Below the pieces are notes generated by a model that had not been told where the DNA came from, searched no databases, and was given only the letters and a program-made list of their open reading frames with translations. From the NCBI GenBank assembly GCA_020719105.1, contig DYQV01000163.1:1-5995 (forward strand): DNA of 5,995 bases, read 5' to 3'. Each line of letters starts with the position of its first letter. Positions within the stretch are counted from its first letter, which is position 1. A program made the position numbers and the translations under genes. Source of the stretch: Rikenella microfusus. Its GTDB lineage: Bacteria; Bacteroidota; Bacteroidia; Bacteroidales; SZUA-534. This document shows positions 1-5,995 of this stretch, piece after piece.

Positions 1-15
1 AAAAATAACAAGCCT

Positions 16-114
16 TTAAAAATAAAACTTCTTTAACTTCAACTCAGTTGTTGCCGTTTGAGGAGTACCTGCATTTAAAACTGGCTGGTATTTGGCATCA
101 CCAAATGCAAAGAA
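16..114 (-). pseudogene. Possible 3' end remnant of a decayed coding region
   Basis: On the minus strand, 32 codons are open before a TAA stop at 18-16. The translation begins FFAFGDAKYQPVLNAG and ends TTELKLKKFYF. It is rich in codons that look used rather than random and ends in an aromatic-lysine tail. Directly upstream in the same frame are two tandem stops, TGA-TAA (120-115). Beyond them the same frame is open again from 225 to 121 (35 codons, ending PNPVVYIY). No start codon with convincing context is visible, and the upstream part overlaps the likely promoter of the RDD gene. I infer either a broken or relic gene end or a chance opening in A+T-rich DNA. Chance is a serious alternative at this length, and no family is recognised. 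Confidence 0.2.
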
Positions 115-190
115 TTATCAATATATGTACACCACAGGGTTTGGTATAAAGAAGCACTGACGTGTGTCTTTACATAAAAAAAATGTTTTA

Positions 191-221
191 TTGAAAAATT
201 TGTAACTAATTTTATGCTTTG
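191..221 (+). promoter_or_regulatory. Candidate Bacteroidota-type promoter for the RDD gene
   Basis: A TTG at 191-193 lies 19 bases before TATGCTTTG (213-221). The Bacteroidota primary promoter consensus is TTG about 20 bases before TAnnTTTG. Here the second element has three rather than two bases between TA and TTTG, so the match is imperfect. It would give a leader of roughly 35 bases before the ATG at 264. The sequence just before that ATG is A/T-rich with no Shine-Dalgarno motif, as is usual in this phylum. Confidence 0.25.
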
Positions 222-263
222 TATTCTAATCATAAATATAATCAACCATTTAAAAATTAAACT

Positions 264-809
264 ATGGAAAATAGAATTGGATTTGGACGACGCTTAGGAG
301 CCTATTTATTAGACTTTTTGTTCATTGCCGGATTGGCATTTATTTTTTCAAACTTGATGAATGATTTCTTTCAAAATTTTGTAGATGTTTCAGAAGAAGA
401 ATATGATCAGGTTTCAAAAATTTATGGAAATTTTACGGATATCATATTAACCATGACGATATCATCTAGTATGGTAAGCTTTTTATATAACCTCATTGAG
501 GGTTTTATGGGTTATACAGTTGGTAAGCTTATTCTTGGTATTCAAGTTGGAAATCAAGATGGTACATTTGCCTCACAAAACCAATTGATGATTCGCTTTG
601 GAATCAAAAACATGGGTACCATTATCGGATTAATTGGGATTGCCCTTTCTATTAAATGGATTGGCACCGTTGGTTCTGTATTTGGTTTTGTAATTTTAAT
701 AGGATGCTTTTTTGTACTTGCCGATGCCAAATTGGCTTTTCATGATATGCTTGCTAAAACAGCGGTTTTCCGTAAAAATGAGTTGAAACCTGCAAATTCA
801 GTAGAGTAA
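264..809 (+). CDS. RDD family integral membrane protein
   Basis: This 181-residue protein carries the hallmarks of the RDD family, small multi-helix membrane proteins named for conserved Arg, Asp and Asp residues. Near the N-terminus GFGRRLGAYLLD gives Arg9/Arg10 and Asp17 at the start of the first helix. The middle has the family's YNLIEGFMGYTVGKLILGI segment (75-93), and the C-terminal HDMLAKTAVF (160-169) supplies the second Asp at 161. Hydrophobic stretches fall at about 13-32, 58-80, 113-131 and 133-153. An acidic loop (41-48) follows helix one. The length is normal for a stand-alone RDD protein and the ATG start sits directly before the motif. Some family members have been linked to ion or solute transport, but most have no known function and nothing here indicates a substrate. 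The gene is monocistronic in this window and convergent with the BatA gene. Confidence 0.9.
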   Translation: MENRIGFGRRLGAYLLDFLFIAGLAFIFSNLMNDFFQNFVDVSEEEYDQVSKIYGNFTDIILTMTISSSMVSFLYNLIEGFMGYTVGKLILGIQVGNQDGTFASQNQLMIRFGIKNMGTIIGLIGIALSIKWIGTVGSVFGFVILIGCFFVLADAKLAFHDMLAKTAVFRKNELKPANSVE

Positions 810-821
810 ACCCATCAATAT

Positions 822-988
822 AACCTTTTCCCCCTCTGGCCTAAAGGCCATCTCCCCCCAGAGGAGAACTTACTCCGTTGTTTGTTTCATGCAGTACTTG
901 CATCAACATAACACAAATCTAAATCGGAGTTAGTCCTCCACTTGGGGAGGTGCCCCCGAGTAATCGGGGGTGGAGGGGGAAAAACCTT
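822..988. repeat. Long imperfect inverted-repeat (foldback) intergenic element
   Basis: The spacer between the convergent genes folds on itself. The outer stem pairs TTTTCCCCCTC (826-836) perfectly with GAGGGGGAAAA (973-983). An inner stem pairs 851-877 with 925-951, two 27-base arms matching at 20 positions. Between the stems each arm carries its own hairpin: TGGCC-TAAA-GGCCA (837-850) on the left and CCCCCGA-GTAA-TCGGGGG (953-970) on the right, the latter with a GNRA-type loop. The apex (878-924) contains ATGCA/TGCAT (889-903). AACCTT occurs at both ends (822-827 and 983-988). The C/G-rich arms stand out from the A+T-rich surroundings. The shape resembles MITE-like or REP-like interspersed repeats found between Bacteroidota genes. 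It may also end transcription from both sides, but no U-tract follows the stem on either strand, so it is not a classical intrinsic terminator. Confidence 0.75.
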
Positions 989-1016
989 ACCTAAATGGAA
1001 TTGATTGCTCCATTTA
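980..1016 (-). terminator. Candidate intrinsic terminator after the BatA gene
   Basis: Beginning five bases beyond the BatA stop codon, the minus-strand transcript would form an 8-bp perfect stem from TAAATGGA/TCCATTTA (992-999 with 1009-1016) around a 9-base loop. Seven bases later it reads five U residues (984-980). The stem is A/U-rich and the U-tract is short and displaced, so termination may be weak or assisted by the adjacent foldback element. Confidence 0.35.
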
Positions 1017-1020
1017 ATCC

Positions 1021-3063
1021 TTATTTTGAAAGCTTCAATATCAAAATTTCAATTAAAAACATAGCCAATACCAACCACAAAAACAGTTGGGAAAGGTCGT
1101 TACCTTGAGTGGCTTTTTTAACATCTTGAACCAACACGGTACTTTCCGGACTTATAAATGTCATTTGTTTAAGTCCAACTTGTTTAAAAAGTTCTTTCAA
1201 TTCACTTTCGGTATAACAGGTAATTTCAGATTCGCGCCGGTCGTAATTAAAGGAAATATGTTCCACTACAGAGTCTTCTATTATCACAGAGTAAGTACCT
1301 GCCTCCATTTGATCGGTTGCAGGATAAATTAGAAGTTTTCCGTTTTGATAATGGGTGCGTGGCATTAATTCCTGATTTGCTCCGCCCTTAGTTATTTGAA
1401 CCGTTTCACCGGTATAGTCTTTCAAACCAATTTTTGCCATAGTTGCTGGTTGTAACCAATAAAAGGGATATGACTGGCTGGTACTTTGCAAAGCAATATT
1501 ATAAAATAATGGAACAAATAGCGGATGGGTAGCAAAATCGGTGATTTGTTTTGAAAATGGTATGGCTGAAATAAATAAAGTACCTTGTTCCACACTTGTT
1601 TTAATCCATAAGTTCTGGCCCGATTCTGATTTATATAATACACTAAAACCAGATAACGAGGGATACCTAAAAGGAAAGAATCCTTGATATTCAGGCAACC
1701 GTGAATCTTTTATATTCGTTTTAAAAGCCGAGTTCCACAAATCATTAGTTACATCGGGATCCGAAACATTGCCTTTCTGAATTAACCATGGTTCAAATTG
1801 AATGGGAACCAAGGGCTCAAGCATTTGGTTGTAATCGTTGATGGAGCCCTCCTGTTTTGGAATAAAAACAGCATGGCCCCCTGATTTCAGATAAGTTATC
1901 AACACAGTGATAAAACCGGTGGAAATTTCGGAGGGTTCATTTATTATTACCAATTCATACTCAGAAAGAGTATTGAAAGGAATGTTTTGGGAACTGGTGG
2001 AAACTGTTTCAAAATTTTCATCGTCTTGAAACAGCGTTTTAAAATAATCAATTCCTTGTGATTCAGATATAACAAGCACTTTGTTCTTTTGCCTGATACT
2101 AAAATTTATATAAAATGAATTATCAAATGTAATAGGGTAATCACTTATTTCAACTTTCATTTGATTTAAACCTGAAATCCATTGGGTAAATGGTATCGAT
2201 ACCGCTTTATTGGATTTTTCCTCAATAGTAAATACCATTGATGCTTTCAGGGTATCATTAATAAACAATTGTATGGGAATGTCGGAATACTTTTCCTCCG
2301 AAAGGTTTCTAACTACAACATTAAGTTGTTCCTCTTTTCCAATATAGTGACCCGGATTCTCGAACCATGCCGAATCAATAAGTAAATTTCCTGTTTGATT
2401 ATTTGGGAAAGCAATCAAGTAAAACAAGGAATTCTTTAGTGGAAAATTCCCATTTTCATCAATGGAATTCTTTTGAAAATCGGATAGTAAGAAGGTTTGC
2501 AATGCAATTAGCGAATCGTTGACTGGTAATAACGTTTGAATGCGCTCCAGCACTTGATTCAAAGTTCTGAAAACATGAGTTGCTTGCACTTGTGAAACCC
2601 AGCTTAGAAGTTGCTCTTTGGTAATCCATTGTTGATGTTGTAATTCAAAATTGTTAGTTACCAGCAAATACTGAGTATTGTATGGAAAAGCTTCGGTAAT
2701 TTGACGTGATTTCATTTTAGCAGCTTCCAACAAAATACCACTTTTGCCTTCGGCTTCCATGCTAAATGAATTATCGATATATATAACCACTCTAGGAGTT
2801 CCGGTATCTTTAATACCATGGTTTACTGGAATGTAGGGGCGGGCAAATACTAAAACCAGGAATGCAATAGCCAATAGCCGGATGAGCAATAACAGCAGAT
2901 TTTTTAAAGTGGATCGCGAACGGGTTTCTTTACGGATGTTTTGAAGAAAGGCTACGTTACTGAAATATACCGTTTTGTACCTTCTAAAATTAAAAAGATG
3001 GATGATTATTGGAATGGTTAATGTCAAAAGAGCCCATAAAAAGTTGGGATATAAAAACTGCAT
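1021..3063 (-). CDS. BatA-type membrane protein with vWA-like and GATase-like domains
   Basis: This 680-residue protein opens with the Bacteroidota BatA (aerotolerance regulator N-terminal) signature: a first membrane helix at about 7-24 running into HLFNFRRYKTVYFSNV, and a second helix at about 56-73 ending FARPYIP. A von Willebrand A-like domain follows (about 90-220), with a metal-site motif DNSFS (97-101) and the later LLSDFQK segment (Asp195). Next come a beta-rich Ig/CARDB-like stretch (about 226-324), a region resembling a class I glutamine amidotransferase-like fold (about 328-410; KVLVISES to GGHAVFIP) and a C-terminal helix (660-676). It is probably anchored in the inner membrane with its large domains in the periplasm. 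I place the start at ATG 3063-3061 (MQFLYP), the usual beginning of the family. A longer reading from TTG at 3069 adds only two residues. No other Bat genes are present, so the Bat-operon role in oxidative stress should not be assumed. It lies 79 bp downstream of the receptor and is probably co-transcribed with it. Confidence 0.9.
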   Translation of the reverse strand: MQFLYPNFLWALLTLTIPIIIHLFNFRRYKTVYFSNVAFLQNIRKETRSRSTLKNLLLLLIRLLAIAFLVLVFARPYIPVNHGIKDTGTPRVVIYIDNSFSMEAEGKSGILLEAAKMKSRQITEAFPYNTQYLLVTNNFELQHQQWITKEQLLSWVSQVQATHVFRTLNQVLERIQTLLPVNDSLIALQTFLLSDFQKNSIDENGNFPLKNSLFYLIAFPNNQTGNLLIDSAWFENPGHYIGKEEQLNVVVRNLSEEKYSDIPIQLFINDTLKASMVFTIEEKSNKAVSIPFTQWISGLNQMKVEISDYPITFDNSFYINFSIRQKNKVLVISESQGIDYFKTLFQDDENFETVSTSSQNIPFNTLSEYELVIINEPSEISTGFITVLITYLKSGGHAVFIPKQEGSINDYNQMLEPLVPIQFEPWLIQKGNVSDPDVTNDLWNSAFKTNIKDSRLPEYQGFFPFRYPSLSGFSVLYKSESGQNLWIKTSVEQGTLFISAIPFSKQITDFATHPLFVPLFYNIALQSTSQSYPFYWLQPATMAKIGLKDYTGETVQITKGGANQELMPRTHYQNGKLLIYPATDQMEAGTYSVIIEDSVVEHISFNYDRRESEITCYTESELKELFKQVGLKQMTFISPESTVLVQDVKKATQGNDLSQLFLWLVLAMFLIEILILKLSK

Positions 3064-3142
3064 AATCAAGATGATTTAATGTTTTCTGCCGGTAAAGATA
3101 TAAAATGGAAGTATTGCAGCTTAATAAATTATGGTTATGAAG

Positions 3143-5590
3143 TTAAAAATAAACCGAAAGTTTTACGTTTACCCTCCTGCCGGTTAAACTGTTTTCAACA
3201 GCATATTGCCTTCCCTGAAAATCGGTAACCCATTCATAACCAATGGTATTATCCCTATCCATCAAGTTAAAAACCTCGGCACTTATCCAGGCATTATTAA
3301 CCGAATGCAGCCAATGTCCTTTCGGGTATTCCTTACCGGCCCGTTTTAAAACTTTTGAGAAGCCCAAATCCACCCTTTGATACGATTTCATATTACCGGT
3401 GTGGGTCCAATTGGGCGAATTGGGAGCACCAAATGGCAGGCTTGAACCATAAATAATCTGCAAGTGCATTTTATAGTCCGGGTTTCCTGGAAAATAATCC
3501 TGAAAAAATATCCCTAAATTAACCCGTTGATCAGAAGGCCTTCGGACGTAACCTTGTTCAATCCAAACTTGGTTTCCGGCATCATCTGTCTCATAATGGT
3601 CATCATCCAAAATATCTTCTTCAGTTTTCATTACTGAAAGACTAAACCATGAATCAACTCCTTTTACAAATTCACCATTCACTTTGGTATCAATCCCCAC
3701 AGCATACCCATCGGCATCGTTAATTCCTGAATAAATAGTCCGGACATTATCCACAGAATAGGAAATAAGATTTGTCAAACTTTTATAATAAGCCTCTGCC
3801 GTAAATTTAAAAGGCCGGTTCCATGCCCTAAAATTGTAATCGGTTCCCAAAACAAAATGTACCGATTTCTGTGAAAGAATATCGGGGTTCAAAACTCCTT
3901 CGCGGGAACGCATCTCTTTATAAAATGGGGGCTGGTAGTAATAACCGGCCGATAATTTAAACACCATATCTTTTTCCCAAGCCGGTTTAAACGCAAGATT
4001 CAACCGAGGACTCAAGAGTGTTTCTTGGTTATAATCCCAGTAACTGGTCCTAATTCCGGCTGTAATATTAAATTCCCCATTCCACAATGGAAATGTATAG
4101 GTGTTTTGTATAAAAGCCGAAAGCCGATTGGATTTTAGCTTGTTTTTTGCTCTAAAAAAGAATTCAACGCTAACAATGGAATCCGTATAAGGGTGGGAAT
4201 AACCCGATGAATCATTCATAGTCCATTCCCGCAAGTTATCATCAATCGATTCCTGCTGAGCTTTTAAACCCCATTGCAAAAAATTCCTATCATTCGAAAA
4301 AAGACCTTTATGTTCCGCACTATAAACCGTGGCATATAAATAATTCCGTGCATGTTCCAGATAGGTTCCTATACCTAAATTTGCAATACTATCACCTAAA
4401 CTTTCAGATCCCAAATCACTATCAATCTGATTAATTCGATATTGCGTTTGAATATCAAAAGTCTCACTTTCATCGGTTGTAAATACAGAAGTTATAACGC
4501 TTAATTTTAAATTATCGCTTGCATTATAATCAAAAGCCAACGCACCCGTCAAAGTTTTGAACTTATCCACCTCTTGCCCATCAAAATACATTTTTAATTG
4601 CAGCGCCTGATTGATGGTTCCAAAACTGGTAACACGATCTTGGGGAACAAACGTGTAACTATTTTTAGCATAATTGCCTAAAAAGCTCACTTCCAATTTA
4701 TCGGTCAAATCATAACTCAAATAGGTTTGGATATCAAAAAACTTTGGGTCATAATCACCTTCTGTTTCCAACGTATTTAATACATATTTAGTGGATTTAT
4801 AACGAATGCCGGAAATATGCCGGAACCGGTGGTTTTTGCTATCTCCCTGCAACATCAAAGTACCTCCCAGCAAACTGGCAGAGGCCGCTCCTCCAAATTC
4901 AACCGGTTTTTTGTATTTTATATCCAATACACTCGACATCTTATCGCCATATTTGGCATCGTAACCACCAGCTGAAAAAAGCACCGATGAAACCATATCG
5001 GGGTTAATAAAACTCATACCTTCCTGCTGCCCAGAACGAACTAAAAATGGACGGTAAACCTCAATTCCATTGACATAGACCAAATTCTCATCAAAATTTC
5101 CACCTCGTACCGAATACTGCGAACTCAATTCATTATTCGATGAAACCCCAGGTAATGTTTTTATCATGGTTTCAATACTTCCGGTTATGCTGGGTAATAC
5201 CTCCACAACTTTTGGGTCGAGCCGGGTAAGGGTGCTCTTACGCACTTGTTTATCTTCAATATCAATTTGGTTTAATTCTTCCGATTTGGATTCAAGAGAA
5301 ACGTTTAATTGAAGGTTTTGTCCATTTTTTAGAATGATGTTTTTTTCAATCTGAAGGTGAGTTAAACTGGAGTAAACTAACGTTAGGGTTCGGTTTGCTG
5401 GCAAGTTTAAGGTATAATTTCCATGCAAATCGGTTGCGGTACCTTGGGGTTCACCTTTTAGGGTAACATTAATCAATTCGAGTGGATTGCCACCGGAATC
5501 GGTAACTTTGCCAAACACCTTCCCTTCTTGAGCTTTTGCGTTAAAAGCAGACAAAATTGCTGCTAGGACAATAAATATTTTTATATTCAC
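3143..5590 (-). CDS. TonB-dependent outer membrane receptor with N-terminal CarboxypepD_reg-like domain
   Basis: This 815-residue outer-membrane receptor would use TonB/ExbBD energy to import a ligand. Residues 1-20 form a signal peptide with an AKA cleavage motif before Gln21. Residues 23-100 are the carboxypeptidase regulatory-like beta-sandwich typical of Bacteroidota receptors (GKVFGKVTD, GTATDLHGNYTLNLP). The plug domain (about 125-226) shows IKTLPGV, YSVRGGNFDENLVYVNGIEVYRP and FSAGGYDAKYGDKMSSVLDI. From about 235 to the end is an aromatic-rich beta-barrel finishing VNVKLSVYF, with the terminal Phe expected for outer-membrane insertion. No SusD-like gene adjoins it, so it is not an obvious SusC-type glycan importer, and the substrate cannot be read from sequence. 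The start is GTG at 5590-5588. No in-frame ATG lies near it upstream, and the next internal Met is too late to keep the signal peptide. There is no Shine-Dalgarno motif. The gene heads the probable two-gene unit with BatA. Confidence 0.93.
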   Translation of the reverse strand: MNIKIFIVLAAILSAFNAKAQEGKVFGKVTDSGGNPLELINVTLKGEPQGTATDLHGNYTLNLPANRTLTLVYSSLTHLQIEKNIILKNGQNLQLNVSLESKSEELNQIDIEDKQVRKSTLTRLDPKVVEVLPSITGSIETMIKTLPGVSSNNELSSQYSVRGGNFDENLVYVNGIEVYRPFLVRSGQQEGMSFINPDMVSSVLFSAGGYDAKYGDKMSSVLDIKYKKPVEFGGAASASLLGGTLMLQGDSKNHRFRHISGIRYKSTKYVLNTLETEGDYDPKFFDIQTYLSYDLTDKLEVSFLGNYAKNSYTFVPQDRVTSFGTINQALQLKMYFDGQEVDKFKTLTGALAFDYNASDNLKLSVITSVFTTDESETFDIQTQYRINQIDSDLGSESLGDSIANLGIGTYLEHARNYLYATVYSAEHKGLFSNDRNFLQWGLKAQQESIDDNLREWTMNDSSGYSHPYTDSIVSVEFFFRAKNKLKSNRLSAFIQNTYTFPLWNGEFNITAGIRTSYWDYNQETLLSPRLNLAFKPAWEKDMVFKLSAGYYYQPPFYKEMRSREGVLNPDILSQKSVHFVLGTDYNFRAWNRPFKFTAEAYYKSLTNLISYSVDNVRTIYSGINDADGYAVGIDTKVNGEFVKGVDSWFSLSVMKTEEDILDDDHYETDDAGNQVWIEQGYVRRPSDQRVNLGIFFQDYFPGNPDYKMHLQIIYGSSLPFGAPNSPNWTHTGNMKSYQRVDLGFSKVLKRAGKEYPKGHWLHSVNNAWISAEVFNLMDRDNTIGYEWVTDFQGRQYAVENSLTGRRVNVKLSVYF

Positions 5591-5851
5591 TAGAATCGTT
5601 TCGTTAATGGCTAGGCAAAAATACTTTTTTATCTCAGTTTATAAAACCAAATGATTTTAAAGTCAATAAATAAACTGAATTCATAAAAAAATATTGTTGA
5701 GTAAAGAATCAAAATTGAATAAAATAAGGTTGTATAAATCAGTAAAAAGCATAAAATTGAAGTATAAAATTTAAAATAGAGGTCCGTTATTCATATTTTA
5801 GCTTTACTCACTGAACCCCATTTTTAAATAATAAATCATTCGTGTTAACCC
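5591..5851. other. A+T-rich spacer upstream of the receptor gene
   Basis: Apart from the promoter candidate close to the receptor gene, I see no gene, strong hairpin or RNA in this stretch. It is dense in A and T, with short similar words such as AAAATTGAA at 5711-5719 and 5753-5761 that are probably low-complexity coincidence. No recognisable operator is visible. Confidence 0.5.
5616..5651 (-). promoter_or_regulatory. Candidate promoter of the receptor-BatA unit
   Basis: Read on the minus strand, TATTTTTG at 5623-5616 is an exact match to the Bacteroidota -7 consensus TAnnTTTG. A TTTG at 5651-5648 could be the -33 element, separated by 24 bases, slightly longer than the usual spacing. Transcription would begin near 5610, giving a short leader of about 20 bases before the GTG start. 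Confidence 0.45.
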
Positions 5852-5947
5852 GGATTATTCAAGAATAATCCTGACGATAAAGCTCCTCCTCAAAATTGGG
5901 AAAATAAAAACTCCCAATTTTGGGTGTAGCTAAATCGGGATCTCCCG
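5852..5947. repeat. Cluster of three inverted repeats, probable interspersed element continuing off the edge
   Basis: Three separate inverted repeats occur in under 100 bases. GGATTATTC-AA-GAATAATCC spans 5852-5871. CAAAATTGGGA (5891-5901) pairs perfectly with TCCCAATTTTG (5912-5922) around a 10-base loop and extends by a wobble pair and one more pair. CGGGA-TC-TCCCG spans 5936-5947. The dense symmetry contrasts with the plain A+T-rich spacer beside it. The style resembles interspersed intergenic repeats of Bacteroidota, but this is recognition from memory and the right end of the element is outside the window. Confidence 0.5.
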
Positions 5948-5995
5948 CTTTGCAACCCAACACCCATCGCACATTCATACCTTTCGCTTTGCTCA
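5859..5995 (-). CDS. Partial open frame of unknown function at the right edge
   Basis: A minus-strand frame is open from the window edge to a TGA at 5861-5859. It reads GMNVRWVLGCKAGDP, then DLATPKIGSFYFPNFEEE and LYRQDYS, about 44 visible residues. The composition looks protein-like, but I recognise no family. An internal ATG at 5978 could begin a peptide of 39 residues. The frame lies across all three inverted repeats, so an incidental opening inside a repeated element is at least as likely as the C-terminus of a real gene. If it is a gene, its 5' end lies to the right of the window, and it would be the next gene upstream of the receptor on the same strand. Confidence 0.25.
   Translation of the reverse strand, partial: SKAKGMNVRWVLGCKAGDPDLATPKIGSFYFPNFEEELYRQDYS

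Noticed and set aside
60..65. GAGGAG as a Shine-Dalgarno site
   Set aside because: No start codon with an extended frame follows at a suitable distance, and the phylum rarely uses such sites.
90..106. ATTTGG-CATCA-CCAAAT hairpin
   Set aside because: A single 6-bp stem in A+T-rich DNA without a U-tract or neighbouring gene end; consistent with chance.
944..952. GGGGAGG as a ribosome binding site
   Set aside because: It is part of the paired arm of the foldback element and no gene starts after it.
1087..1332. Plus-strand open frame of 81 codons
   Set aside because: It lies wholly antisense to the BatA gene, has no recognisable motif or upstream signal, and is best explained as a shadow of that gene.
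1422..1643. Minus-strand open frame of 73 codons in another frame
   Set aside because: It sits inside the BatA coding region in an alternative frame and has no features of a real protein.
3061..3069. TTG at 3069 as the start of the BatA gene
   Set aside because: It adds only Met-Ile before the ATG at 3063. The ATG gives MQFLYP, the usual family start.
5711..5761. Repeated AAAATTGAA words as operator or iteron-like direct repeats
   Set aside because: Only two copies in low-complexity A+T-rich sequence, with no regular spacing.
1..5995. CRISPR array, tRNA, rRNA, transposase or defence system
   Set aside because: No regularly spaced repeats, cloverleaf with tRNA-type arms, ribosomal RNA segments or relevant protein motifs were seen on either strand.

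Overview
The window looks like chromosomal DNA from an A+T-rich member of the Bacteroidota. Three things point there: a TonB-dependent receptor with an N-terminal carboxypeptidase-regulatory-like domain, a long stand-alone BatA-domain protein of the type common in that phylum, and promoter-like sites that resemble the Bacteroidota TAnnTTTG consensus with no Shine-Dalgarno motifs. I cannot place the genus.

Layout: (a) 1-263 is non-coding or decayed. It holds a possible 3' remnant of a minus-strand reading frame (16-114) and a weak promoter candidate for the next gene. (b) 264-809 (+) encodes a small RDD-family membrane protein. (c) 810-1020 separates convergent genes. It is filled by a long imperfect inverted-repeat element (822-988) and a small candidate terminator hairpin for the minus-strand genes (980-1016). 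(d) 1021-3063 (-) encodes a 680-residue BatA-type protein with two N-terminal membrane helices, a von Willebrand A-like domain, a GATase-like region and a C-terminal anchor. (e) 3143-5590 (-) encodes an 815-residue TonB-dependent outer-membrane receptor that starts at GTG. (f) 5591-5995 is an A+T-rich upstream region with a good receptor promoter candidate. It ends in a cluster of three inverted repeats that also carries an open minus-strand frame running off the window edge.

The receptor and BatA genes share a strand and are 79 bp apart, with no convincing terminator or promoter between them. They are probably one transcription unit read from about 5610 down to about 980. Physically this would pair an outer-membrane TonB-dependent transporter or sensor with an inner-membrane protein whose large domains probably face the periplasm. 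No ligand can be assigned, and there is no SusD-like partner, sigma or anti-sigma pair, or Bat operon (MoxR, BatB-E) inside the window. The RDD gene is convergent and appears unrelated.

I see no tRNA, rRNA, CRISPR array, transposase, phage gene or defence system. The less ordinary parts are the structured intergenic elements at 822-988 and 5852-5995, the possible gene remnant at the left edge, and the receptor-BatA pairing.
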